Positions 1-8,129 of a stretch of DNA of 64,000 bases are shown here, piece after piece. The DNA is from Pyxidicoccus trucidator. GTDB taxonomy: Bacteria > Myxococcota > Myxococcia > Myxococcales > Myxococcaceae. Both the position numbers and the translations under genes were made by a program. The stretch covers positions 343,337 through 407,336 of the forward strand of contig NZ_JAAIXZ010000011.1 in NCBI RefSeq assembly GCF_010894435.1. The letters run 5' to 3'. Each line of letters opens with the position of its first letter. Position 1 is the first letter of the stretch. The notes under the pieces are model-generated. The model saw only the letters and a program-made list of their open reading frames with translations, did no database searches and was not told the DNA's origin.

Positions 1-1579
1 CGGGCATCTCCGCGCGGCTGTCCACGCGGCTGGAGGTGCGCCGACGCGGCGGCTCCGAGGCAGGCTGCACCGAGGACTGCATGCCGGTGCGGCGGCGCGG
101 CGGCGGGGCGGGCTCCGGAGGCGGCGGGAGCATGGTGCGCTCGTCGTCCTCCTCCTCGTCCACGGCCGGCAGGTTGGCGCGCGAGCGGGACGGTGGCGGC
201 GGCGGCTCCGAGTCCGGCAGCGCCGGGGCGCGCGTGTTGGAGCGGCGCGGCAGGGGTACCTCACCCGTGGGCGTGCGGCTCAGGTCCGAGCGGGAGTTGG
301 TGCGCGCCACCTGCGTGGCATTGGGGTTGGACGGCCGGCGCACCGCGTCCGACGTGCGGCGCCGGGCGGGCATCTCGTCCGTGCCGGAGGGGGCATCCCA
401 CTCGTTCGGGTCCTCCTCCACCACGGGCGCGGCCACCGAGGCGGCGCGGCGCGGGGGCGCGGAGGGGCGCGCGGCCGAGGCGCGCGGGCGCTCGCCGCGG
501 TTCGAGGGCTCGCCCGGGGGCGCCTCCCAGCTCATGTCCGCCGCGGCGGAGGACCGGCTGCGGCCCTTCTCCTGGGGCGGAGGCGGCGGCTGGGGCGTGC
601 CGGAGTTGTTGGACTCCTCGCCCATCAGGACGACCTGGCCCTGGGCCTTCTCCTCGGCCAGCCGGTCCGCGAAGAGCGTCTCCATCAGCTCGGAGATCTG
701 CACCGAGCCGGCCACCCAGCGCTGGCCGACGAGGATTTCCTCCAGCGCCACCTGGAACTGGCGCGCGTCGCGGTAGCGGTCGTCCGCGTTCTTGGCGATG
801 GCCCGCATCACCACCGGGTCCATCTCCTCGGGTACGTCCGCCACCTGCGAGGGCGCGGCGATGGCGCACTCCATGGCGGCCTGCAGCGTCGCCAGCTCGG
901 AGTCCCGCTTGAGGGGCCTCACGCCGGTGAGCAATTCGTAGAGCACCAGGCCGATGGCGAAGATGTCCGCGCGCCCGTCCAGCGGCTTGCCGGAGGCCTG
1001 CTCCGGGGCCATGTACGCGAACTTGCCCTTGATGGCGCCCGACTTCGTCAGCGACGCCTGGTCGGCGGCCTTGGCGATGCCGAAGTCCACCAGCTTCACC
1101 GAGCCGTCGAAGCTGATGAGGATGTTCTGCGGGGAGATGTCGCGGTGCACCACGCGCAGCGGCCGGCCAGCGTCGTCCGTGCGGCTGTGGGCGTAGTGCA
1201 GGCCCTCGCAGGCGGCGGCGACGATGCGGATGGCCAGTGGCCGGGCCACCCACTGCCCGGAGCCCGCCGCCTTGCGCATGACCCGGCCCAGGTCCTCGCC
1301 ATGGATGAACTCCATGGCGATGTAGTAGGTGCCGTTGGCCTCGCCGAACTCGTAGACCTGGGCGATGTTCGGGTGGTTGAAGCGCGCGGCAATCAGCGCC
1401 TCGTTCCGGAACATCTCCACGAACTCACGGTCCTCCGCGAGGTGCGGAAGGATGCGCTTGACGACGAGGTTCTTCTGGAACCCCTCGATGCCCATCTGGC
1501 GCGCAAGCCACACCTCGGCCATGCCGCCCGTGGCGAGCTTCTTCAGAAGCTGATATTTCCCGAATGATTGAGGGTTCAT
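1..1579 (-). CDS. Hanks-type serine/threonine protein kinase (3' end outside window)
   Basis: Bacterial Ser/Thr kinase; 526 codons are visible and the C-terminus lies beyond the left edge. The ATG at 1577-1579 begins MNPQSFGKYQLLKKLATGG, which enters the glycine-rich loop (ATGGMAEV). VVKR supplies the ATP-binding lysine. The catalytic loop is HRDISPQN (about residue 144), followed by DFGIAK and an APEQ activation segment, so the kinase should be active. The kinase fold ends near residue 285. A long Pro/Ser/Arg-rich, probably disordered linker follows, including a stretch DEEEDDERT. Kinases of this shape are abundant in myxobacteria and usually carry a transmembrane or sensor domain after the linker, which would be outside the window. 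It is divergent from the gene at 1611, with only 31 bp between the starts. Kinase identity is certain; the substrate is unknown. Confidence 0.93.
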   Translation of the reverse strand, partial: MNPQSFGKYQLLKKLATGGMAEVWLARQMGIEGFQKNLVVKRILPHLAEDREFVEMFRNEALIAARFNHPNIAQVYEFGEANGTYYIAMEFIHGEDLGRVMRKAAGSGQWVARPLAIRIVAAACEGLHYAHSRTDDAGRPLRVVHRDISPQNILISFDGSVKLVDFGIAKAADQASLTKSGAIKGKFAYMAPEQASGKPLDGRADIFAIGLVLYELLTGVRPLKRDSELATLQAAMECAIAAPSQVADVPEEMDPVVMRAIAKNADDRYRDARQFQVALEEILVGQRWVAGSVQISELMETLFADRLAEEKAQGQVVLMGEESNNSGTPQPPPPPQEKGRSRSSAAADMSWEAPPGEPSNRGERPRASAARPSAPPRRAASVAAPVVEEDPNEWDAPSGTDEMPARRRTSDAVRRPSNPNATQVARTNSRSDLSRTPTGEVPLPRRSNTRAPALPDSEPPPPPSRSRANLPAVDEEEDDERTMLPPPPEPAPPPRRRTGMQSSVQPASEPPRRRTSSRVDSRAEMP

Positions 1580-1610
1580 CCCGGGACTCTGGCCGCAGGG
1601 AGCAGCTCAG

Positions 1611-2525
1611 GTGGAATGCGTCAGGGCACGGCATCTTAGAGGACAGACCGCTCCGAGGCAAAGGAGGGGTACGAGGTTTTCCGGGTGGGCACTGGTTGCC
1701 TGCCTGCTGGTGGCCAGTAGCGCGACCGCCGCCCCCTCTATCGATCAGATCCGCGTGGAGCGCCGGGGCGACATGCTCGAGCTCCGCTGGTCGGACGCGG
1801 AGGAGCGCCTCCAGGGCACCATCCACCCCGCCTTCCCCCGGGAGGGCCAGCCCCTCACCGTGTCGCTCCATGTGGGGAACTTCCAGGGCGCCGAGTTCGA
1901 CGGCCCCCTCACCCTGACCTTCCACCAGGTTGGCGCCCCCGCCCTGGTGACGCGGACCCTGACGCGGCAGGGGGTCAATTGGCACACCGAGCTCACCCCG
2001 GATGCCTCCGGCCTCTGGGAGCTGGAGGTGCGCTACCGCCACACGCATCTGAAGGTGCTGACCGCGCAGCTCTCCGTGGCGGATCAACCCCTGCCGCGCG
2101 GCCTGGGCTGGGGGCTGATCACCGTCGCGGCCGGCACGGCGCTGGTGCTCGGCATGCGCGGCGTGCTGCGCCGCATCCGGGCCCAGGCCTCGGAGTCGGG
2201 CCCGGCGGCTGGCACGGCCGGATCCGCGCCGCCTGTCACGAGCGCCACCGCGAGCTCCACGCCGGAAGCGTCCACCGCCACCCCTCCCCCGCCGCTCGCG
2301 TCGGAGACGCCTCCCTCCCCCGGCACCGCGCCGCTGGCTTCGGCCGGATCGCCCGCGTCCCCGCTGGCGCCCGAGACTCCGTCCGAGCCCGCCGCCGCGA
2401 CGACGCCGGCAGCACCGTCCGAAGCGCCCGCCGCGACGACGCCGGCAGCACCGTCCGAAGCGCCCGCCGCGTCGGGCTCCGACGCGGCGTCCGAGCCTCC
2501 GGCGGATCCGTCCTCCACCCGGTAA
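1611..2525 (+). CDS. Secreted/membrane-anchored FixH/YtkA-like protein with Ala/Pro tail
   Basis: Hypothetical 304-residue envelope protein. A basic N-terminus precedes a signal segment (WALVACLLVASSATAAP, about residues 26-42). Residues about 60-155 form a beta-rich domain with the pattern of FixH/YtkA-like modules (TVSLHV..., then ELTPDASGLWELEVRYRH). A predicted transmembrane helix lies near residues 165-185 (LGWGLITVAAGTALVLGMRG), and the remaining ~115 residues are Ala/Pro/Ser/Thr-rich. The tail holds an exact 12-residue tandem duplication. The start is uncertain: the first in-frame ATG is at 1611, but the best Shine-Dalgarno-like run (AAGGAGG, 1661-1667) lies inside the reading frame with no ATG or GTG close behind it. 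The FixH/YtkA resemblance is by pattern only. Confidence 0.75.
   Translation: MECVRARHLRGQTAPRQRRGTRFSGWALVACLLVASSATAAPSIDQIRVERRGDMLELRWSDAEERLQGTIHPAFPREGQPLTVSLHVGNFQGAEFDGPLTLTFHQVGAPALVTRTLTRQGVNWHTELTPDASGLWELEVRYRHTHLKVLTAQLSVADQPLPRGLGWGLITVAAGTALVLGMRGVLRRIRAQASESGPAAGTAGSAPPVTSATASSTPEASTATPPPPLASETPPSPGTAPLASAGSPASPLAPETPSEPAAATTPAAPSEAPAATTPAAPSEAPAASGSDAASEPPADPSSTR
2397..2468 (+). repeat. 36-bp exact tandem duplication in coding sequence
   Basis: Two head-to-tail copies of a 36-bp unit (2397-2432 and 2433-2468) encode a repeated Ala/Thr/Pro/Ser segment in the disordered tail of the FixH/YtkA-like protein. The length is a multiple of three, so copy-number change would keep the frame. 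Confidence 0.85.
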
Positions 2526-2724
2526 GTCCTTCCAACCGGCGGACATTCGTACAGGCCCGCCTGCCTGGAGAGTGGAACTCTCTTTCCCTCTCGTGGCCCG
2601 GTGACGACCTCGTGACGGGCGTTTTCGGCCTCACGGGCGCGATTTCCGTCCAACACCCGACGTCCTCCCGACGGGCACCGGTGTTGCACAGAGGCCCTCC
2701 GACTGCGGCGGGGAGGCGAGGGAC

Positions 2725-4044
2725 ATGGGCGGGTGGGGGTTCGATGAACGGGCGAGGCGGGGCCTTCTCGCCGCGGTCCTTCTGGGCATGCCGGCGCTCG
2801 CGAGCGCTGGAACTCCGGCCCCGGAGGTAGAGGCCTCCAGCACGGAGGCGGCGGAGGACACGCTCTCGGGTGGGGTGGTGGATGGCGTGGAGGGGCTCGA
2901 GGGCGATGTGCCGGCCAGCGCGGCCGCGGAGGGGCCCACGGGCGACGACTCGGACGAGGTGATGGAGGGGGCGCTGGCGGAAGCAATCCCAGCGAAGGGC
3001 GTGTCCGAGGAGCAGCTGTCGCCCGTGGGCCCGGTGCCGGGTAAGTCGGCGCCCGCGGCGGAGCAGCCGGGCAAGAAGAAGAAGAAGGTGAAGCCGGGTG
3101 AGGCCCAGGACGACTCGCTGGGTGAGAACCCCGACGCGGTGGACGACACGGCCGCGGAGGACCGGCAGGCCCTGCGCGTCGTCGGCCGGGTGTACGCGAG
3201 GGCTCGCGCGGACGAGCGCCAGAAGTACGCGCGCTCGCTGAGCATCCCCTCCGCCCGCGTGGGCGTGAGCACGTCGCTGTCCAACCTCGAGGCGGAGGTG
3301 ACGGCGGACCTGGCGGATGACTCGGTTCTGAAGGACGCCTTCGTGCGGCTCGCGGACGACGCGAAGCGCTTCCGTATCTACGGCGGCCAGTTCAAGTCGC
3401 CCTTTCTCCAGCGCTCGCTGGAGTCCTCGTGGGATTTGCCCATGCAGGGCCGCGGGCTGGTGGAGGACTACCTCACCGAGGTGCACCAGCTCGGCGGCCG
3501 CAGGCTGGGGCTGATGGGCGAGGTGCGGCTGAAGGACGTCTGGGGCCTCAAGCTGTCCGCTGGCGTGTTCGAGGGCGGCAAGGACGAGGCGGGAGTCCGC
3601 ATGAAGGAGGACGCCTCCGCGCGGCTGAGCCTGCGTCCTTTCAAGGCCCTCACCGTGGGCGTGAGCACCTACGTGGCGGAGGCGATGGACATGGCGCGCA
3701 AGCACGCGGTGGCCGGCGACGTGGGGCTTCGGCTGGGCGGGCTGGCGCTGACCGGCGAGGCCGTCACCGGCCGGCTGCCGCTGGGCCCCTTCACCGCGCA
3801 GCTGCTGCTGGCGCACTACACGCTGCCCGTGGGCAGTGAAGAGTGGGCAATCCAGCCGATGGCGGGCGTCGAGGCGCTCCAGCTTCGCGGGGACGTGGAG
3901 GGCAAGGGCCACGCGATGGTGGGCGGCCTCAATGTCCTGCTGGGAGACCGCTTCAAGGCGCAGTTCCAGGCGGAGCGCGCGCTGCGTCCCGGGGACGAGG
4001 CCGCCGCGCTCGAGTACTCGCTGCAGCTCGCCACCCGTTTCTGA
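2725..4044 (+). CDS. OprO/OprP-like phosphate-selective porin
   Basis: Predicted outer-membrane beta-barrel of 439 residues. A signal peptide (RRGLLAAVLLGMPALASA) is followed by an acidic, low-complexity stretch of about 110 residues ending in a Lys cluster (GKKKKKVKPGE). The barrel region from about residue 150 shows alternating strands, the segment YGGQFKSPFLQRSLESSWDL typical of OprO/OprP family porins, and a C-terminal phenylalanine (LQLATRF) as expected for barrel assembly. OprO/P porins carry phosphate or polyphosphate in other bacteria; substrate choice here is inference from family and neighbours. GGGAGG lies about 12 bp before the ATG. It is the first gene of a run: the next start is 17 bp downstream, a VTC polyphosphate polymerase. 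The acidic N-terminal extension is unusual for the family. Confidence 0.82.
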   Translation: MGGWGFDERARRGLLAAVLLGMPALASAGTPAPEVEASSTEAAEDTLSGGVVDGVEGLEGDVPASAAAEGPTGDDSDEVMEGALAEAIPAKGVSEEQLSPVGPVPGKSAPAAEQPGKKKKKVKPGEAQDDSLGENPDAVDDTAAEDRQALRVVGRVYARARADERQKYARSLSIPSARVGVSTSLSNLEAEVTADLADDSVLKDAFVRLADDAKRFRIYGGQFKSPFLQRSLESSWDLPMQGRGLVEDYLTEVHQLGGRRLGLMGEVRLKDVWGLKLSAGVFEGGKDEAGVRMKEDASARLSLRPFKALTVGVSTYVAEAMDMARKHAVAGDVGLRLGGLALTGEAVTGRLPLGPFTAQLLLAHYTLPVGSEEWAIQPMAGVEALQLRGDVEGKGHAMVGGLNVLLGDRFKAQFQAERALRPGDEAAALEYSLQLATRF

Positions 4045-4061
4045 GCACGGAGAGGAAGACC

Positions 4062-4775
4062 ATGCTCTCGTTCGCCGAGGGGGAAGTCACCAAGCTCCGG
4101 CGTGAGTTCAAGCTGGTGCTGGAAGAGGAAGCGACGCAGGCCCTGTGCGGGCTGCTGTCGCAGGAGCTGGGGGGGCACCTGCCTCCGCCCACGCGCATCG
4201 TCTCTGTCTATTTCGACCGGCCGGGCTGTCCGCTGGCGTCGCGCGCGCTGCGCACGCCGGATGACTGCCTGAAGGTCCGGACCAAGGAGTACTCGCCGGA
4301 CCTGGGTGCCGGCGGCGTGCAGCGGGTGGTGGTGGAGGTGAAGCGCGAGCGGCGGGGCCTGACGCAGAAGCGGCGGGTGTGGGTGCCGCGCGCGGACCTG
4401 GGCCGGGTGCTGCGCGGCGGCGCGGGCCTGCTGCCGCTCATCGCCGGGGGCAGCCTCATCCCGGTGCTGGCCGTCACCTACAAGCGGCACGTGTACCAGG
4501 CCACGCAGTCGTGGCGGGTGACGGTGGACCGGGACATCGCCTACCACGCGATTACGCCGGAGCTGGCGATGTCGCAGCTGGCGCTGACGGCGGAGCGGCT
4601 GGGGCCGCCCCAGTGGATGGACCACCGCGTCGTGGTGGAAGTGAAGCATCTCGGGCACGTGCTGCCCGAGTGGCTGGCGTCGCTCAATCCGGGCGGAGCG
4701 CCGGCATACAGCAAGTTCGCGGAAGGGATGGCGAGGGTGCACGCCTTCGTCACGGATGGGGTCGCAGGGGGATAG
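4062..4775 (+). CDS. VTC-domain polyphosphate polymerase
   Basis: Soluble 237-residue protein made of a single VTC domain, the catalytic tunnel that polymerises the gamma-phosphate of ATP into polyphosphate in yeast Vtc4 and its bacterial relatives. The tunnel signatures appear in order: REFKLVL (about 14-20), VYFDRPG, the basic LKVRTKEY, VEVKRERRG followed by KRRVWVP, TYKRHVY, RVTVDRDIAY and a second acidic/basic pair VVVEVKH near residue 198. All charged positions expected for nucleotide and metal binding are present, so it is probably active. ATG 4062 is chosen because AGAGGAA sits about 6 bp before it and the preceding gene stops at 4044. The next gene begins 6 bp after its stop. Bacterial VTC genes commonly sit beside DUF4956 genes, as here (6495). 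Confidence 0.9.
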   Translation: MLSFAEGEVTKLRREFKLVLEEEATQALCGLLSQELGGHLPPPTRIVSVYFDRPGCPLASRALRTPDDCLKVRTKEYSPDLGAGGVQRVVVEVKRERRGLTQKRRVWVPRADLGRVLRGGAGLLPLIAGGSLIPVLAVTYKRHVYQATQSWRVTVDRDIAYHAITPELAMSQLALTAERLGPPQWMDHRVVVEVKHLGHVLPEWLASLNPGGAPAYSKFAEGMARVHAFVTDGVAGG

Positions 4776-4781
4776 GGCACC

Positions 4782-6488
4782 GTGTTCATCGACTTCGAGG
4801 GGATTGACGGCAGTGGCAAGACAACGCTCTCCAACCTGCTGGCCGCGCGGCTCAAGCGGCTCGGCTACCGGGTGGCGCATGCGCGAGAGGGGGGCGAGCT
4901 GCAGGCGCCCGCGGCGCGGCGCGTCCGGGAGCTGACGCGTGACTCACGGCTGCTGGAGATGTCTCCACGCACCGAGTTCTTCCTCAACCTGGCGCGTGAC
5001 GCGCAGCAGTTGGACGAAGTGGTGGCTCCCGCGCTGCGGCGGGGCGAGGTGTGCATCACCGACCGCTACCTGTACTCGCAGCTGGCGCTGAGCGGCGGCG
5101 GGCGCGGGCTGCCCATGTCGGAGCTGCTGCCGGCGTGCGAGCTGGCCTCGCAGGGGCTGTGGCCGGACCTGGTGGTCCTGGTGGACGTGGACCCGGACCT
5201 GGCGCGCTGGCGCAAGCGCCTGGGCAAGCTGCAGAGCGCCCGGGTCAGCGACGGCGACAGCCGCAAGGGGCTGGCCGGAGCGGGGCTGGCGGTGCGGGTG
5301 CGGGAGTCCTTCCTGGAGATGGCGCGCAAGGATCCGCAGCGCTGGCTCATCCTGGAGAACAACGACGTGCCGCTGCGCGTGCTGGAGCAGCGGCTGGTGG
5401 ACGCGGTGGTGGCGCGGCTGGAGGGGCGTGAGGTGCCGGTGCAGCGCATCGTCCCCGCGCCGGCCGCCCTGCCCTCCGGAGCGACGACGGTGGAGAACGC
5501 GGAGGAGCGCTTCTTCCAGGCGCTCGACTCGGTGGAGGTGCGCGAGCCCGCGCTGGCGGCGTGGATGGTGGGCGGCCTGCCCGGGCCTTCCGCGCACCAG
5601 CGGCGCCTGGCGTACATGGAGCGCTTCCCGGCCCTCACCGCGCGCGGCCTGGGCGGGCTGGACGACGACGCGGCGTGGACGCTGCGCGACGTGCTGGCGC
5701 CGGTGGCGCCCGCGGAGGTGGCCACCAGCCTGGGCGGCCTGACGGGCCCGCGGGCGATGATGCTGCGCGAGCGCCTGTACGCGCAGGCCCCGGTGGAGGT
5801 GCTGGCGGGCCTCAAGGGTGACAGCTCGCCCCAGGCGTGGGCGCTGCGCGAGCGCGGCATGCGGGATGGCCGGCTGGCGGACGTGCTGTCCGGGCTGGCC
5901 GGCGTGGACGGTGACGAGTCCTGGGTTGTGCGCGAGGCGGGCATGCAGCGCAAGCTGTACGCGGACGTGGCGCGCAGCCTGGGCGGGCTCACCACGGGGC
6001 GCGCGGACGCGCTGCGCGAGGTGCTGCTCGCGCATGACCGGCTGGCGGTGCTGCGCAGCACCACCGGGGTGTCCACTCCGGTGGCCCGAGGCCTGCGCGA
6101 GGCGCTGGCGGGCAAGGCGCTGAAGCTGGTGCTGCGCTCGCTCACCGGCCTCACCACCGAGGAGGCCTGGGCGCTGCGCGAGAAGGGCGCGCCGCTGACG
6201 AAGGAGGCGCTGGACTCGGTGGACGGGCTGGATGACTCGCGTGCATGGCAGCTGCGCGTGGCGCACCTGGGCCGCTGGCCGTCCACCGTGGTGTCGTCGC
6301 TGAAGGGACTGCCGCTGGGGCCACACGCCCGGACGCTCATCGACCGCGTGCTCGAGGAGAACCCGGGCCGGCTGCCGGTGCTGCGCAACGCGTACGCCGT
6401 CATCGCCACGGCGCGGTACGCCGTCACGCACACCCGCGCGCCCCGCCCGGAGGCGGAGGTCTCCCCGCAGCTGGCGCTCCAGGGATAG
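4782..6488 (+). CDS. Thymidylate-kinase-like P-loop protein fused to nine ~27-aa repeats
   Basis: 568 residues, far longer than thymidylate kinase (about 210). Residues 1-215 are a TMK-type P-loop kinase: Walker A in FEGIDGSGKTT (5-15), the nucleoside-site signature TDRYLYSQ (93-100), PDLVVLVDVDPDLARWRKR (128-146) and a basic lid region. Residues about 289-536 contain nine consecutive repeats of 26-28 residues, roughly S-L-x-G-L-x4-A-W-x-L-R-E, starting near 289, 317, 344, 372, 400, 427, 454, 480 and 507. They look like two-helix solenoid units; I do not recognise the family. The start is GTG at 4782, 6 bp after the VTC gene, with no strong ribosome site, suggesting coupling. Phosphotransfer to a nucleotide or phosphate polymer is inferred; housekeeping dTMP kinase cannot be excluded. 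Confidence 0.88.
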   Translation: MFIDFEGIDGSGKTTLSNLLAARLKRLGYRVAHAREGGELQAPAARRVRELTRDSRLLEMSPRTEFFLNLARDAQQLDEVVAPALRRGEVCITDRYLYSQLALSGGGRGLPMSELLPACELASQGLWPDLVVLVDVDPDLARWRKRLGKLQSARVSDGDSRKGLAGAGLAVRVRESFLEMARKDPQRWLILENNDVPLRVLEQRLVDAVVARLEGREVPVQRIVPAPAALPSGATTVENAEERFFQALDSVEVREPALAAWMVGGLPGPSAHQRRLAYMERFPALTARGLGGLDDDAAWTLRDVLAPVAPAEVATSLGGLTGPRAMMLRERLYAQAPVEVLAGLKGDSSPQAWALRERGMRDGRLADVLSGLAGVDGDESWVVREAGMQRKLYADVARSLGGLTTGRADALREVLLAHDRLAVLRSTTGVSTPVARGLREALAGKALKLVLRSLTGLTTEEAWALREKGAPLTKEALDSVDGLDDSRAWQLRVAHLGRWPSTVVSSLKGLPLGPHARTLIDRVLEENPGRLPVLRNAYAVIATARYAVTHTRAPRPEAEVSPQLALQG

Positions 6489-6494
6489 GCATAC

Positions 6495-7196
6495 ATGGAC
6501 CCCTTCTCGACGATTCTCCAAAGCGCGAAGTCGGAGCTGGGCTCGGTGCCCGTCGCCGCCATGCTTCCCCGGATGCTGGCGGCGGCCCTCATCGGCGCGG
6601 TGCTGTCGCTGCGGCCCTGGCGGCTGCTGATGAAGCGCTCGCTGCCGAAGGCCGAGATGATTCAGACGCAGGTGCTGCTGTGCGCCGCGGCGGCGGTCAT
6701 CACCGCCGTCATCGGCGACAGCGTGGCCAAGGCCTTCGGCCTCGTGGGCCTGGGCGGCTTCGTGCGCTTCCGCTCCGGGCTGAAGGACCCGCGCGACGCG
6801 GCCATCCTCTTCCTCATGATTGGCCTGGGCATGGCGTGTGGCCACGGGGCACTGGGATTGGCGGGCATGGGCACGCTCTTCGTGGCCGCGCTGCTGTGGG
6901 TGCTGGACCTGTTCAACCGCGAGGAGAAGAGCGCGCCCAAGCAGCGGATGCTGGTGTCCGCGCAGGCGGATGACCTGGTGGGCGCCGAGGCCACGCTGCG
7001 GCAGGCGCTGCGGGAGCGGAACGTGCTGGTGAAGAGCTGCGCGCTCGACTTCGACGGTCGGCGCGTGGAGCTGGAAGTGGAGGAGCCGGAGCCAGGCTCC
7101 CTGGCGGCGGCGCTGGGCCGGACGGAGGGGGCACCCCTGCGGGGGCTGCGGTGGACAGCGGTGAGCCCCAAAGGGGCACGGGAGGACATGGTATGA
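6495..7196 (+). CDS. DUF4956-family inner membrane protein
   Basis: 233-residue membrane protein. The N-terminal half has four hydrophobic segments: about residues 18-38, 52-75 (VLLCAAAAVITAVIG), 98-118 and 118-138. The conserved block VGLGGFVRFRSGLKDPRDAAILF lies in the loop between helices two and three and is diagnostic of DUF4956. The C-terminal 90 residues are a soluble mixed alpha/beta domain (VGAEATLRQALRERNVLVKS). The molecular function of DUF4956 is unknown, but the family is repeatedly encoded beside VTC-domain genes. It could form a membrane platform or channel for the polymerase. It starts 6 bp after the kinase-repeat gene and overlaps the following lipoprotein by 4 bp (ATGA). Confidence 0.88.
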   Translation: MDPFSTILQSAKSELGSVPVAAMLPRMLAAALIGAVLSLRPWRLLMKRSLPKAEMIQTQVLLCAAAAVITAVIGDSVAKAFGLVGLGGFVRFRSGLKDPRDAAILFLMIGLGMACGHGALGLAGMGTLFVAALLWVLDLFNREEKSAPKQRMLVSAQADDLVGAEATLRQALRERNVLVKSCALDFDGRRVELEVEEPEPGSLAAALGRTEGAPLRGLRWTAVSPKGAREDMV

Positions 7197-7999
7197 CGCG
7201 CAGTTGGGTGGCCGCGCTCGCGGCGGGTTGGGTGCTGGTGGCGTGTGGTGGGGGTGGCAGTCTGCCGCCGGGGGATGGACAGCAGTCGCCCATCGGCAAT
7301 CCGGACGGGAGCATCGACCTGCCGGGCGACGCCGTGGACCCGGACGACCAGAACCCCGACGACCAGGACACCGGGGATGAGACCTCGCTGTGGCCGATGA
7401 CGACGGGCTCCAGGTGGGTCTACGACATCAAGGACCCCGTCCATGGCGAGTTCCAGAAGACGGTGACGGTGCTGGGTCCCCGCGAGGTGCCGGAGACGCA
7501 GGGGAAGATGACGGCGGTGCTGATGCACAGCCGGCAGGACCGCTCCCTGAGCGGCGTGGTCTACGAGGAGTATTCGTGGCAGCTCGAGCTGACCAACGGC
7601 CTGGTGGTGCGGCTGCGCGAGGAGGACCACAAGGACGGTGACCGGGTGCGCACCACGACCTGGTCCCCCGCCACCGTGAAGTCCATGGCCCGCGTGCCGG
7701 AGACGCTGCCCTGGAGCTACCAGAGCGCGGTGCTGGAGCAGACGGTGCTGGGTGACGGGACGAAGGAGGACTCGGACCCCACCTACAACTGGCGCGTGGT
7801 GGAGAAGGGCCTGACGCTCCAGACGAAGGCGGGCACCTTCACCGACGTCATCAAGGTCCAGCGCGACAAGCTCAACGACGCGGGCGAGGTGAAGCAGGAC
7901 AAGGTCCGCATCTACTGGCTCGCGCCCGGCGTGGGGAAGATTCGCGAGGAGGGCGAGCGGATTGAAGAGCTGTCCTCGTATGACGTGAAGAAGAAGTAG
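7193..7999 (+). CDS. Lipoprotein of unknown function in the polyphosphate run
   Basis: 268-residue lipoprotein: signal peptide with lipobox LVAC (cysteine near residue 18), then a Gly/Asp-rich linker (GGGGSLPPGDGQ and an Asp/Pro/Gln tract) and a beta-rich domain from about residue 65 beginning LWPMTTGSRWVYDI. This resembles the many 'WP(L/M)..G.rW.Y' lipoproteins of myxobacteria whose function is not established. The chosen ATG (7193) overlaps the DUF4956 stop as ATGA, so translation is probably coupled, making it the last member of the tight operon. The next gene is 130 bp away, and that gap contains a GC-rich inverted sequence around 8018-8056 that could end the transcript, though the pairing is imperfect. 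Confidence 0.85.
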   Translation: MTRSWVAALAAGWVLVACGGGGSLPPGDGQQSPIGNPDGSIDLPGDAVDPDDQNPDDQDTGDETSLWPMTTGSRWVYDIKDPVHGEFQKTVTVLGPREVPETQGKMTAVLMHSRQDRSLSGVVYEEYSWQLELTNGLVVRLREEDHKDGDRVRTTTWSPATVKSMARVPETLPWSYQSAVLEQTVLGDGTKEDSDPTYNWRVVEKGLTLQTKAGTFTDVIKVQRDKLNDAGEVKQDKVRIYWLAPGVGKIREEGERIEELSSYDVKKK

Positions 8000-8129
8000 C
8001 GCCTGTCCGGGGAGGCGGCGGAGGCGGGAGCGCCCGCTCCGTCGCCTGCCCTGACGTGTCGATGGCTGGATGAAGGTTGGAGAATAGACGGTTGGGCCTC
8101 GGTCCCGAGCTCGTTCGGGAGGAGGCTTC

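Noticed and set aside
36..1253. Long open frames opposite the first kinase
   Set aside because: They are Arg/Pro/Ala/Gly-rich shadows of the kinase gene on the minus strand, typical of high-GC DNA.
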